Source of the DNA: an uncultured Rhizobiaceae group bacterium
GTDB taxonomy: Bacteria; Pseudomonadota; Alphaproteobacteria; Rhizobiales; Rhizobiaceae
NCBI GenBank assembly: GCA_938044775.1
Contig: CALIOE010000030.1
Location: 1 to 64,000 of the forward strand
Length of the DNA: 64,000 nt
Direction: 5' to 3'
In this document: positions 16,675 to 25,791 of the stretch, piece by piece
Layout: each line of letters opens with the position of its first letter
How positions within the stretch are numbered: position 1 is the first letter of the stretch
The notes under the pieces: model-generated
Databases searched by the model: none
Seen by the model: the letters and a program-made list of their open reading frames with translations, nothing else
Told to the model about the DNA's origin: nothing
Program-made: the position numbers and the translations under genes

Positions 16675-17512
16675 TACCCAGTCTCCTTGCTTCGGCGCTG
16701 TGCGATGCCGCTCTGTTTTTTCCAATGCGGCCGGCGACTGGCAAAAGACTTGCCAGAAATAGGCCCAGCGCCGCAACCACAATACTCGGGCCTGACGGCG
16801 TATCCCATCGCAACGACCCGAAAAGCCCGCCAATTGCTGCACTGGCACCGATGAGTGATGCCAGAACGGCCATCTGCTCAGGTCCGGACGACAGACGCCG
16901 TGCGGTTGCCGCCGGAATGATGAGCAAGGCCGTGATCAACAATATCCCGACTATCTTTATGGCAATAGCAATCACGGCTGCAACCAACAGAGTAAAAATC
17001 AGATTAGCGCGATCCGGATTCATACCTTCCGCCTCGGCAAGTTCTCGGTTCACTGTGGCCGCAAAAAGCGGGTGCCAAATGACGGCCAGAACGGCCAGGA
17101 TCAGGAACCCGCCGCCATAGATGAAGGCAATGTCGGTCCGCGACACAGCGAGGATATCGCCAAACAAAAGCCCCAGCAGGTCAACGCGCACCCAGGTCAT
17201 GAAGGCAAGCACAACAAGACCAAGCGCCAGTGCCGAATGTGACAACAATCCAAGCAGCGCATCAGATGACACATCTGCACGTTTCTGCAGACCCAATAGG
17301 GCTAAAGACAGAAGCGCCGACACCACAAAGACTGCAGCCGTGATGTTGACCTCCAGAAGCAAGGCAAGGGCAACACCAAGAAGTGCAGCGTGAGAAAGCG
17401 TGTCACCGAAATAGGCAAGCCGGCGCCAGATGATAAAGCATCCGAGTGGCCCTGCCACCACCGCCACGCCAATGCCGGCAATCAAAGCACGGGTGAAGAA
17501 GTCATCCAGCAT
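16667..17512 (-). CDS. znuB: Zinc ABC transporter permease ZnuB
   Basis: The 281-residue hydrophobic protein is an ABC-3 family permease: LAYFGDTLSHAALLGVALALL near the N-terminus, AEAEGMNPDRANLIFTLLVA in the middle, and a run of membrane helices. It forms the inner-membrane channel for zinc with ZnuC. The ATG (MLDDFFTRAL) lies one base after the znuC stop; an open frame upstream lies within znuC and is not used. It overlaps zur by eight bases. Confidence 0.94.
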   Translation of the reverse strand: MLDDFFTRALIAGIGVAVVAGPLGCFIIWRRLAYFGDTLSHAALLGVALALLLEVNITAAVFVVSALLSLALLGLQKRADVSSDALLGLLSHSALALGLVVLAFMTWVRVDLLGLLFGDILAVSRTDIAFIYGGGFLILAVLAVIWHPLFAATVNRELAEAEGMNPDRANLIFTLLVAAVIAIAIKIVGILLITALLIIPAATARRLSSGPEQMAVLASLIGASAAIGGLFGSLRWDTPSGPSIVVAALGLFLASLLPVAGRIGKNRAASHSAEARRLGNE

Positions 17513-17513
17513 G

Positions 17514-18362
17514 TCAGCCCTTGCCGTGTTCGTGTTCGTGACCATGGTGGTGACCATCGTCAGGATGACAGTGATCAGTAACTGTACCATCGGCATGTTT
17601 GACGCGACCATCAGGAAGGTGGGTATGATCGTGGCTGTGTTCATAGACAGCAAGCGCAGCCGAAGGGCGCCGGCCAAACAGTTTCTTGTAGGCGTCACTT
17701 TCTGCCACCATGGTCGGCGTACCCTGACAGCAGACATGGCCGTTAAGGCAGATGACACGGTCAGTGGCGGCCATCACCACATGCAGATCATGAGATATCA
17801 GCAATACGCCGCAGCCGAGATCGTCGCGAAGCTTTCGAATGAGTTCATAAAGTGCAATCTCGCCGTTGAAATCGACTCCCTGCACCGGTTCGTCAAGCAC
17901 CAGAAGAGCCGGTTTGCGTGCTATCGCACGGGCCAGCATGACCCGCTGAAACTCGCCGCCTGAAAGTACCCGAACTTCGGTGTTGCGCAGGTGCCTGACA
18001 CCGGTTGCATCCATGGCTGCATCCACTTCAGCCTGCGACAGTTTTCCGGTGAGCCGCATAAACCGGTCAACCGTCAGTGGAAGGACCCAATCGATGGCCA
18101 CCCTCTGTGGCACGTAGCCGATGCGCAATGAGGGGCTTCGCTCGGCCTTTCCTTCACTCGGTCTCACAACGCCAAGCGCCATCTTCGCTGTGGTTGACTT
18201 GCCCGAACCATTGGGGCCGATGAGAGTCACAATCTCTCCCGGCCGAACCACCAGGTCGACGCCACGAACCAGCCAGCGCCCGCCGCTTTTCAGGCCGGCG
18301 CCGGTCAGCGATACCAGCGGATCGGTTTGTTTCAGCACGGCATGCTCATCGGACGGCTCCAC
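17514..18362 (-). CDS. znuC: Zinc ABC transporter ATPase ZnuC
   Basis: The 282-residue ATPase has Walker A GPNGSGKST, signature LSGGEFQRV, Walker B LLVLDEP and the switch His in LLISHDLHVV. The C-terminal tail of about 50 residues is very rich in histidine (HSHDHTH, GHHHGHEHEHG), likely a zinc-buffering or sensing extension. It is the first gene of znuC-znuB-zur and is divergent from znuA across a Zur box. Confidence 0.95.
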   Translation of the reverse strand: MEPSDEHAVLKQTDPLVSLTGAGLKSGGRWLVRGVDLVVRPGEIVTLIGPNGSGKSTTAKMALGVVRPSEGKAERSPSLRIGYVPQRVAIDWVLPLTVDRFMRLTGKLSQAEVDAAMDATGVRHLRNTEVRVLSGGEFQRVMLARAIARKPALLVLDEPVQGVDFNGEIALYELIRKLRDDLGCGVLLISHDLHVVMAATDRVICLNGHVCCQGTPTMVAESDAYKKLFGRRPSAALAVYEHSHDHTHLPDGRVKHADGTVTDHCHPDDGHHHGHEHEHGKG

Positions 18363-18385
18363 ACATTGCGCGAGAATGTGGCATA

Positions 18386-18400
18386 TGTTATATTATTACA
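18386..18400. promoter_or_regulatory. Probable Zur box between znuC and znuA
   Basis: TGTTATATTATTACA is a near-perfect dyad (one mismatched pair plus the centre) matching the TGTTATA-N-TATAACA style of alphaproteobacterial Zur sites. It is 24 bases from the znuC start and 28 from the znuA start, well placed to repress both directions when zinc is plentiful. Confidence 0.75.
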
Positions 18401-18427
18401 CAAACCATCCATCCAGTCACGTTGACC

Positions 18428-19372
18428 ATGTATATCCGCAAATGGGCGAATGGCCGTAGCCGTCTCGCAATGTTCCTCTTCGTCCTGTTGTTCAGCTGGA
18501 CAAATCCTGCAAGCGCTGAAGTTCAGGTACTGACCTCAATAAAGCCGGTCCATTCGCTTGTCGCTTCAGTGATGAAAGGGGTGAGCGAGCCGGCTGTGCT
18601 GGTCGACGGCGCGGGCTCACCGCACCGATACAGCCTCAAGCCGTCACATGCCGTCAAGATGGAAGCCGCGCAGATCATTTTCTGGATCGGACCGGACTTT
18701 GAAACCTTTCTGGAAAAACCGATCAGCACAATCGGGGCGTCTGCCCGGTCAATTGTATTGCTGCAGGCTGCAGGTCTTTCCAAACTGGATTTCCGCGCCG
18801 ACTTTCATTCAGAGTCCGAAGAGGATCACACGAGCGGCGAACACGATCATCATGATTCCCATGTCGACCCTCATATCTGGCTCGATCCGAAGAACGCGGC
18901 GGTCCTCGTCAAGGAGATATCGGCGACCCTGATCGCAGCCGATCCGGAAAACGCCGATACCTATGCAGCAAATGCCCGGGACGCCATCGAACAACTTGGC
19001 GCTCTTACAAGCGAAATAGATGCTTTGATCAAACCCGTTCGGGACAGCAAGTTCTTTGTATTTCACGATGCTTACCGATATTTTGAAAACCGGTTCGGAC
19101 TTTCCACACAGGGTGCGGTCACGGTCAGCCCGGAATCAAAACCTGGCGCCGCACGGCTGGCTGCCATCCAGGCAAAGTTGACGAGCACAGGAGCGGTTTG
19201 TGTGTTCACGGAGCCTCAATTTGAATCAAAGATTGTCTCGGTGATTACCAGCGGGACGAATATCCGGTCTGCGGTACTGGATCCACTCGGCAGCGGATTG
19301 AAAAGTGGGCCCGACCTGTATTTCGAACTCATGCGCGCGATGGCGATGTCTATGCGAGCCTGCCTGGGCTGA
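18428..19372 (+). CDS. znuA: Zinc-binding periplasmic protein ZnuA
   Basis: The 314-residue protein has an N-terminal signal (AMFLFVLLFSWTNPASA) and the cluster A-I metal-binding lipoprotein/SBP fold. The ligand His after GAGSPH, the histidine- and acid-rich loop (HSESEEDHTSGEHDHHDSH) and the following VDPHIWLDP are the ZnuA signature, with FVFHDAYRYF as the third histidine. It delivers zinc to ZnuBC. A TTG two codons upstream is also in frame, but ATG is preferred. Confidence 0.94.
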   Translation: MYIRKWANGRSRLAMFLFVLLFSWTNPASAEVQVLTSIKPVHSLVASVMKGVSEPAVLVDGAGSPHRYSLKPSHAVKMEAAQIIFWIGPDFETFLEKPISTIGASARSIVLLQAAGLSKLDFRADFHSESEEDHTSGEHDHHDSHVDPHIWLDPKNAAVLVKEISATLIAADPENADTYAANARDAIEQLGALTSEIDALIKPVRDSKFFVFHDAYRYFENRFGLSTQGAVTVSPESKPGAARLAAIQAKLTSTGAVCVFTEPQFESKIVSVITSGTNIRSAVLDPLGSGLKSGPDLYFELMRAMAMSMRACLG

Positions 19373-19489
19373 ATACGACAGTTTACTACCCTGCCAGCAG
19401 GCCGCTCCCGACAGATTTCACGCTGTCATGGCTTGAAAAAGACTCCCGTTGCGTATTCTCTCGCGTCTGCAACGGAATCTGGAAGCATC

Positions 19490-20479
19490 ATGGACAAGAT
19501 TACGGTCAAACTGGAGGCGATTGAAGCCACAAGCATGTCGGCGCTGATCGCCCACGGAGCGGAAAGCTGGGTTGCGCAAGAGGTGGCCAGGGCCATCCGT
19601 GTTGCCGAAGCAAAGCATAATTTGATTTGCGGACTCTACTATCTCGAGAGCTACTGCAAACAGTTGAAGACCGGACGTGTAAAGGGAGATGCTGATCCAG
19701 TCGTCACCCGCCCAAAGGGTGCAAGCGTTGCGGTTGATGCGGGATTTGGTTTTGCGCAGGCTGCGTTTTTTCGTGGCCTGCCTCAGGCTCTCGATACAGC
19801 GCGTGCGATGGGCACCTGTTCACTGGCCATTTGCCACGCCCACACCTGCACTTCGCTTGGCTATTTCACAGAACAGATCGCGATAGCGGGATTCATTGGT
19901 ATCGGCTTCACCAATGCCTCCGCCGTTGTTTCACCTCCCGGCGGTAAGACTGCTCTGCTCGGCACCAACCCCATTGCCATGGCGATCCCGGAACGCAATG
20001 GCGGTATTGCCTTTCAGTTTGATCAGAGCACCAGCGCAGTGGCTTTGGGAAAAATCACAATGGCCGCTGCTGCAGGCGAGACCATACCGCTCGGCTGGGC
20101 AGTGGATGCGGAGGGCAATCCGACAGAAGACCCAAAGGCTGCACTGGCAGGATCGCTGGTCTCCGCCGGAGGCTACAAAGGATACGGTTTCGGCCTGATG
20201 GCCGAAGTTTTGGCTGCAGCCGTCACCGGCTCGGTGAATTCGGTCAACGTCAAAGGGCTCAAAGTTCCTGAAGGGCCGCCCCACGATCTGGGGCAATTCT
20301 ATTTTATTGTCGATCCGCTCATGCACTCTGGAGATACATTTTGGGATCGGATCGCAACTGTTGAGGATGGTGTATCAGCGCAAGACGGAGCCCGCCTTCC
20401 CGGCACCGGCTTCACAATGCCTTCGGAGGTCGAACTCGACGCCAGGCTCTGGAACAGTGTGCTGGAGCTCGCATCATGA
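19490..20479 (+). CDS. Ldh_2 (malate/L-lactate/sulfolactate dehydrogenase) family oxidoreductase
   Basis: The 329-residue protein belongs to the non-Rossmann NAD(P)H-dependent Ldh_2 family: GVATA-like N-terminal helices (ALIAHGAESWVAQEVARA), a catalytic region HAHTCTSLGYFTEQIA, the cofactor segment SPPGGKTALLGTNPIAMAIP, and GGYKGYGFGLMAEVLAAA near the C-terminus. Relatives reduce 2-oxo acids or cyclic imines such as piperideine-2-carboxylate. The ATG follows GGAAG and gives a normal family N-terminus; the longer frame from 19433 is rejected. Its stop overlaps the next gene (ATGA), so it opens a four-gene operon. Confidence 0.88.
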   Translation: MDKITVKLEAIEATSMSALIAHGAESWVAQEVARAIRVAEAKHNLICGLYYLESYCKQLKTGRVKGDADPVVTRPKGASVAVDAGFGFAQAAFFRGLPQALDTARAMGTCSLAICHAHTCTSLGYFTEQIAIAGFIGIGFTNASAVVSPPGGKTALLGTNPIAMAIPERNGGIAFQFDQSTSAVALGKITMAAAAGETIPLGWAVDAEGNPTEDPKAALAGSLVSAGGYKGYGFGLMAEVLAAAVTGSVNSVNVKGLKVPEGPPHDLGQFYFIVDPLMHSGDTFWDRIATVEDGVSAQDGARLPGTGFTMPSEVELDARLWNSVLELAS

Positions 20480-21468
20480 CGCAACGGCCTTACCGGATTG
20501 ACGGTCTGCAATATGCCAACTGGTCAGAGAAAATATTTCGTCAGATGCGCGAGGGCGAGCTTGATGCGGTACACGTCACCATCGCCTATCACGAGACCTT
20601 TCGCGAGACGGTGCTGAACTTTGAAAAATGGAACCGTTGGTTCGAGCGCCACCCTGATCTGATCTTTCAGGGTTTCAGCGCTTCCGATGTGGAACGGGCC
20701 CGGAAGACAAACCGCACGGCGGTTTTTTTCGGTTTTCAGAACCCTTCCCCCATCGAAGACGACATCGGCCTTGTTGAAATTCTCCACAGGCTTGGTGCAC
20801 GCTTCATGCAGCTCACCTACAACAACCAGTCGCTGCTGGCGACAGGCTGCTATGAAGAGGACGACACCGGACTGACCCGGATGGGTCGCGAAGTGGTGGC
20901 AGAGATGAACCGTGTCGGCCTCGTGGTCGACATGAGTCACTCGGCGGAGCGTTCAACTCTGGAGGCGATCGAACATTCGCGTCGCCCAATCGCGATAACC
21001 CACGCAAATCCGGAAGTCTGGCATCCGGCACTGCGCAACAAGTCCGACACTCTGATCAAGGCATTGTCCGATACGGGTGGCATGTTCGGATTTTCGCTTT
21101 ACCCGCATCATCTGAAGAACAAGTCCAAATGCAGTCTTGAAGAGTTCTGCACCATGATCGCCCGCACCGCAGAACTGGCTGGTGTCGACTGTCTTGGGAT
21201 TGGATCGGACCTGTGTCAGGACCAGCCGGATAGTGTGGTGGAATGGATGCGGGTCGGCCGTTGGACCAAGACGATTGACTACGGAGAGGGATCGGCAAGC
21301 GATGCTGGTTTTCCTCCGATGCCCGGCTGGTTCAACGACAACCGCGACTTTCCGACACTGGAGAAAGGCTTGCGGGAGGCGGGCTTTTCGGCAGAAGATG
21401 TGGCCAAGCTGACCGGTGGAAACTGGCTCCGCTTTTTCAAGGAGAGCTTCGGCCCGGAGAAACTGTGA
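20476..21468 (+). CDS. M19 (renal dipeptidase) family protein with altered metal site
   Basis: The 330-residue protein follows the peptidase M19 barrel: GARFMQLTYNNQ, VVDMSHSAERST, PIAITHANP and LAGVDCLGIGSDL. The two later metal histidines (MSH and ITH) are kept, but the usual N-terminal HxD is replaced (IDGLQYANWS), and the bridging glutamate region reads FFGFQNPSPIEDD. It may act on a non-peptide amide, or bind one metal. It overlaps both neighbours by one to four bases. There is no signal peptide, so it is cytoplasmic. Confidence 0.82.
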   Translation: MTQRPYRIDGLQYANWSEKIFRQMREGELDAVHVTIAYHETFRETVLNFEKWNRWFERHPDLIFQGFSASDVERARKTNRTAVFFGFQNPSPIEDDIGLVEILHRLGARFMQLTYNNQSLLATGCYEEDDTGLTRMGREVVAEMNRVGLVVDMSHSAERSTLEAIEHSRRPIAITHANPEVWHPALRNKSDTLIKALSDTGGMFGFSLYPHHLKNKSKCSLEEFCTMIARTAELAGVDCLGIGSDLCQDQPDSVVEWMRVGRWTKTIDYGEGSASDAGFPPMPGWFNDNRDFPTLEKGLREAGFSAEDVAKLTGGNWLRFFKESFGPEKL

Positions 21469-23159
21469 TGAAGCCATCCCCCGATAAGCAGGAAATGGTG
21501 ATGCGATCTCCGGACCGGGTGATGCGCCTGGCACGTCTTGGGGCCTTTCATCAAAGCCGCCTCAGCTTTATGCGGATATTGCTGCGCCGTCTGCGTAGAG
21601 AAAAATGGTCGTTTTCGCAGCCGGTCTGGGAGATCGACGAAAAAGGTGTCGGTACGGCAGTACTGTGCGCCCACGGCCCGGAGCGAACCTATTCACTGGT
21701 CGCATTTTCACATGACTTACCGGACCATCAGCGCTCCGACCGCGTCATCGCAACCGCATGGGACGCCACCTTCACGCTGTTTGATGGCACCCCCGATAAT
21801 GACGACATAGCCCGCTTGAAAGGCAATGTTCCACTCCAGGAAGCCGGCCGGGTCACTGCGACAGAATTGTCTCTTTCACGCGCCAATCGCTCGGCGCGCC
21901 TCTGGAGCTATGTTGTAGACTGCTTGTCAAAAGGCCATCAGCCCGATCCTGATACAATAGGCGAGGTTGGCTATCTTATGCGAACCACTGCAGTTTATGG
22001 CTCAGGAAAATTTGGTGCAGCGGATCGCGAATCGATCGCCGCACGCCCCGAGTTCTCTGCTCCCTTTCAGGTGGAAATGCTGAATGTCTATCTTATCCGC
22101 ACATTTGTCGCGCTTCTGGTGGAACACATGGCGAGGTCAAAGGGAGGTGCCGTTGCAACCATCCTTGATCCTGCCATTCGCCGCATGATCGGAATAGGCA
22201 ATTCCACTGGGCTCGGCATGGCGCCGTTTCTGGTCAACCATCAATCACTGCTTCACGCCTGGATCAATGCGCGGGAAGCCGCACTGGCACGGGTGCGAAC
22301 ACTGGAACACAGCAACAAACACTCGGCGGAAACTTTCACCACCCTCGTGGCGCGGGCACTGGAAAATGCCGAAAGCTGGCAAACCACTCATCCGCTCTAC
22401 ACCGGGCGGCTGGCCGACCTTCGCGATGACCTGCGCAGGCTGAAAGACCACATTTCGACCGGAGCATTAAGCGAGCCCCACCCGTGGGACAAGATTGTCA
22501 CATGGTCCGAAACCAACCTCTCCACCGAAGGTCAGGAACAGCTCGTCTCGCTGGTGCTCGAGCCCCATGGCGACCTGATTGACGATCTTGCAGACACCAT
22601 GGCCTGCGAGGAATCCGAAGACTTCCGAATTGATGGCCAGGTCACTTTGGAGGGAATGATCGCCACCATCGAGCGGCATTATGACTGGGCACTGGATATT
22701 GATCACACAGAGGATCCGGCCCATGCCCGCTTCTGGTATGTCTCAGAGGCGAAGCTTGAACCACGTCTTGGGGAGCGACACGAGGAACCCGGTGGAGAAC
22801 GTGAACAACCGCTGGCGGTTTCGCGAGATGTTGCTCTGCTTTACGAAGCCCTGAAGACAGAACCGCCGTCCGGTCTTCTGGCGACTTTCCTGTTGATGCA
22901 ACCGCAGCACCGCCATGCGGCTCGGCGCGTTCAGACGCTTCAGAAACTTCCCTATTCGGAAATCCGCGACAACCTGATCGATGCCGACATGACTCCGATC
23001 GATATGCTGCGCTGTAAACTGTCTTTCTTCGGGGCAACGAAATTCGACCCGAGATCTGATCGCTGGGTGCGCATCTGCATGTACCAACACGCCCCGTTTC
23101 CCGATGAGCTGGACAGGGTCGGCGACGACTGGATCTATCCGGCCGCCTTGAAGACTTGA
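21468..23159 (+). CDS. Conserved hypothetical protein, 563 residues
   Basis: I do not recognise a family with a known function. The protein is soluble with no signal or membrane helix. It has a basic N-terminus (FMRILLRRLRREKWSF), a conserved-looking centre RMIGIGNSTGLGMAPFLVNHQSLL cut by helices rich in charged residues, and a C-terminal segment DMTPIDMLRCKLSFFGATKFDPRSD. The start ATG overlaps the stop of the M19 gene (TGATG), and the end touches the DUF3726 gene, so all four proteins are probably made together and serve one pathway. Confidence 0.8.
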   Translation: MKPSPDKQEMVMRSPDRVMRLARLGAFHQSRLSFMRILLRRLRREKWSFSQPVWEIDEKGVGTAVLCAHGPERTYSLVAFSHDLPDHQRSDRVIATAWDATFTLFDGTPDNDDIARLKGNVPLQEAGRVTATELSLSRANRSARLWSYVVDCLSKGHQPDPDTIGEVGYLMRTTAVYGSGKFGAADRESIAARPEFSAPFQVEMLNVYLIRTFVALLVEHMARSKGGAVATILDPAIRRMIGIGNSTGLGMAPFLVNHQSLLHAWINAREAALARVRTLEHSNKHSAETFTTLVARALENAESWQTTHPLYTGRLADLRDDLRRLKDHISTGALSEPHPWDKIVTWSETNLSTEGQEQLVSLVLEPHGDLIDDLADTMACEESEDFRIDGQVTLEGMIATIERHYDWALDIDHTEDPAHARFWYVSEAKLEPRLGERHEEPGGEREQPLAVSRDVALLYEALKTEPPSGLLATFLLMQPQHRHAARRVQTLQKLPYSEIRDNLIDADMTPIDMLRCKLSFFGATKFDPRSDRWVRICMYQHAPFPDELDRVGDDWIYPAALKT

Positions 23160-23161
23160 CT

Positions 23162-23800
23162 ATGGTTGCGCTGTCACTCTCCGAAACCGGAGCTCTCGCG
23201 ACTAAGGCAACGCGCGGCGCAGGCTACAGTTGGGGGATTTCACAGGAAGCAGGATTCGCCGCAAAGTGGTTGACGGCTAAAGGGTGCTGCGGCCTGACCC
23301 ATCTGGCGGCCTTGTTATCAGCAGTCGACAGAACCGGTCCTTCTGCACATGCGCCGCACCTGGATGGTCTGCGCCTGACAGGCGCGGAACATGGTACTTG
23401 CGGCCTTACTTTGGGATGCCTGATCTCGGACATGCCGCAACTTGTGCTTTCCGACAACAGCACCGACCTGCAGGGCATTATCGAGCCGATATTTCTGGCC
23501 GCCTATCTGGCTCAAGTCGTTCCTATGGGCAAAGCAATGGCGCTGGGCTTCTCAAAAAGCTCATTGAGGATCGGTGCATCCAGCCTGGAATTCCCGCGAT
23601 CTCTGCGCCCGTCATCGAAACCCATCGACGTTGAACTGCAAATCATTCCGCAACTGACAGTGGAAGATGGACCGCTCTGTCCCGAGCGCCGCCTGACGGT
23701 GGATCCTGTCATCCTCGGTAGGCTGGAGGCCCTGGCCGCACGCACCTATGTTCCGGAAAGCGATGTTTCGCGCGCGCGCGGTGCAGGTGGAGCCGACTGA
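23162..23800 (+). CDS. DUF3726-like protein
   Basis: The 212-residue protein begins VALSLSETGALATKATRGAGYSWG, which I recall as the opening of DUF3726 proteins; they have no known activity. It continues with short helices and a CCGLTHLAALL segment, and no catalytic motif stands out. An in-frame TTG at 23156 overlaps the upstream stop and may be the coupled start, but ATG at 23162 gives the family-like N-terminus. It ends three bases before the stop of the convergent transporter ATPase. Confidence 0.7.
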   Translation: MVALSLSETGALATKATRGAGYSWGISQEAGFAAKWLTAKGCCGLTHLAALLSAVDRTGPSAHAPHLDGLRLTGAEHGTCGLTLGCLISDMPQLVLSDNSTDLQGIIEPIFLAAYLAQVVPMGKAMALGFSKSSLRIGASSLEFPRSLRPSSKPIDVELQIIPQLTVEDGPLCPERRLTVDPVILGRLEALAARTYVPESDVSRARGAGGAD

Positions 23801-23803
23801 TCC

Positions 23804-24805
23804 TCAGCTCATTGGTGACTTCGCACTCTCATCAACCAGATGACAGGCGACCCGATGACCGCCTTTGACGTCACGCAGCGGTGGCTCGCTCTCGCTGCAC
23901 CGTGGCTGAGCAACTGGACAGCGATTGGCAAATCGACACCCGGCCGGCGGATCCACCGGATCCGGCGGGTCTCCTGGAATTAGAACACGCCTGGTTGCTT
24001 TGCGCCTTTTTTTGTCAACCGAAGGCACCGCGGACAAGAGCGCAACCGTGTAGGGATGAAGCGGATTGTTGAAAAGACTAAGCCGGTCCGCCTGTTCGAC
24101 AATCTTTCCCATATACATGACCGCTATGGAGTCACACATATGCTGGACCACACCGAGGTCGTGAGAGATAAACAGATAGGTGAGACTGAATTCTTCCTGC
24201 AAACGGCGTAACAGGTTCAGGATCTGAGCCTGTACCGCCACGTCGAGCGCCGAGACCGGCTCGTCGCAAATGATCAGTTCGGGCTGTGTCGCCAGGGCAC
24301 GGGCGATCCCAATGCGCTGACGCTGACCGCCGGAAAACTGGTGCGGGAACAACCGTTGCTGCTCCGGTCTCAATCCAACGGCCTTAAACAACCTATCGAC
24401 AATAGCGCGCTTTTCGTCGACCTCGGCAAGACCGAGACTGTCAAGCGGCTCGCGAACAATAGCCTCTGCGCGCAAACGCGGGTTGAGACTGGAATAGGGG
24501 TCTTGAAAGATGAACTGAACTTTGGCGCGGGCCTGTCGCAACTTGTCGCCTTCCAAAGTCAGGAAGTCTTCGCCTTCGAGATCGACGCTCCCCTGGAACG
24601 CCGGAACAAGGCGGGCAACGGCAAGGGCAGTCGTGGTCTTTCCGGAACCACTCTCGCCAACAATGGCCAATGTCTTACCGCGCTCCACCTCAAACGAAAC
24701 GTCATCCACGGCATAGAGATACGATTTTTTGCGCCAACCTCCGCCGCGCTTGACTGCAAACCGGACAGATAAATTGTCGACCTTGAGAAGCAATTCGTCT
24801 TTCAT
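23804..24805 (-). CDS. Peptide/nickel-type ABC transporter ATPase (OppF-like)
   Basis: The 333-residue ATPase has Walker A VGESGSGKTT, signature FSGGQRQRIGIARAL, Walker B LIICDEPVSALD, switch ISHDLGV, and the oligopeptide-transporter C-terminal domain with the conserved cysteines CRFANRCPVAQPRC (Fe-S-like motif of OppD/F). The ATG overlaps the OppD-like stop by one base (TGATG). It is the last gene of a leftward five-gene transporter operon. Confidence 0.94.
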   Translation of the reverse strand: MKDELLLKVDNLSVRFAVKRGGGWRKKSYLYAVDDVSFEVERGKTLAIVGESGSGKTTTALAVARLVPAFQGSVDLEGEDFLTLEGDKLRQARAKVQFIFQDPYSSLNPRLRAEAIVREPLDSLGLAEVDEKRAIVDRLFKAVGLRPEQQRLFPHQFSGGQRQRIGIARALATQPELIICDEPVSALDVAVQAQILNLLRRLQEEFSLTYLFISHDLGVVQHMCDSIAVMYMGKIVEQADRLSLFNNPLHPYTVALLSAVPSVDKKRRKATRRVLIPGDPPDPVDPPAGCRFANRCPVAQPRCSESEPPLRDVKGGHRVACHLVDESAKSPMS

Positions 24806-25791
24806 CAGACTTTCTCCGCGAACCAGCAGGCGGAGGCCTGATTGCCCTTGAATGCAACTTCCGGCGGGCGGGCGTTGCGGCATTTGTCGTTCACCATGTC
24901 GCAGCGCGAGGCGAAAAGGCATGCGTCACGACCAAATTCGCGCAGACCAGGCACAATACCGCCCACTTCCGTCAGCTCAGGGCGTTCCTCGCTCAGGTTG
25001 GCCATCAAATGCGGGACGCAGGAAATAAGTCCCTTTGTATAGGGGTGACGCGGATGATTGATCACCTGATCGACAGGGCCTTCCTCAGCCTTGCGCCCGG
25101 CATACATAACGATCATACGCTCGGCCATTTCGGCGACCGCCCCCATATCATGGGTGATCAGAATAATCGCTGTGCCGGTTTCACGCCCAAGGTCGCGCAG
25201 CAGGTCAAAAATCTGGGCCTGAACCGTCACGTCGAGTGCCGTTGTTGGTTCATCGGCGATCAGAATTTTTGGTTCGCAGGCCAGCGCAATTGCAATCATG
25301 ACTCGCTGACGCTGGCCTCCTGACATCTGGTGGGGATAGTCAGCCACACGGGACCGTGGATTTGGAATGCGTACCGCATCGAGAAGTGCAATGGCCTTTT
25401 CCCAGGCCGCGCGTTGGCCCAGCCCCTGGTGCCTGCGCAACACCTCCGCAATCTGTTCCCCGACGGTATAGACAGGGTTGAGCGATGTCATCGGCTCCTG
25501 AAAGATCATCGAGATGTCGTTGCCACGGATTTCCCGCATACGGGCATCGCTGACCCTCGTCAGATCTTCGCCGTCAAACAGGATCGTGCCAGATGCGACA
25601 CGGCCAACCTTTTCCGGCAATAAGCCCATAATGCCAAGCGCGGTCATCGACTTGCCGCAACCGGATTCGCCGACAAAGCTCATGGTTTCGCCGGCATTCA
25701 TCTCGAAGGAGAGATCGTCAATGACCGGCGCGACACCGTCGCGCGTCGTTAGTTCAATCCGCAGATTTTCGACTTTTAACAGAGCCGTCAT
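24805..25791 (-). CDS. Peptide/nickel-type ABC transporter ATPase (OppD-like)
   Basis: The 328-residue ATPase shows Walker A VGESGCGKSM, the Q-loop MIFQEPMTSLNPV, signature MSGGQRQRVMIAIAL, Walker B ILIADEPTTALD and C-terminal cysteines (DACLFASRC, NDKCRNA) as in OppD. It forms a heterodimer with the OppF-like ATPase to energise uptake through the OppB/OppC-like permeases. It overlaps the upstream permease by four bases. Confidence 0.94.
   Translation of the reverse strand: MTALLKVENLRIELTTRDGVAPVIDDLSFEMNAGETMSFVGESGCGKSMTALGIMGLLPEKVGRVASGTILFDGEDLTRVSDARMREIRGNDISMIFQEPMTSLNPVYTVGEQIAEVLRRHQGLGQRAAWEKAIALLDAVRIPNPRSRVADYPHQMSGGQRQRVMIAIALACEPKILIADEPTTALDVTVQAQIFDLLRDLGRETGTAIILITHDMGAVAEMAERMIVMYAGRKAEEGPVDQVINHPRHPYTKGLISCVPHLMANLSEERPELTEVGGIVPGLREFGRDACLFASRCDMVNDKCRNARPPEVAFKGNQASACWFAEKV

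Noticed and set aside
19433-19459. Possible -35/-10 pair (TTGAAA, 15 bases, TATTCT) before the Ldh_2 gene
   Set aside because: Spacing is short and the -10 is weak; a promoter is expected here, but this match is not strong enough to list.
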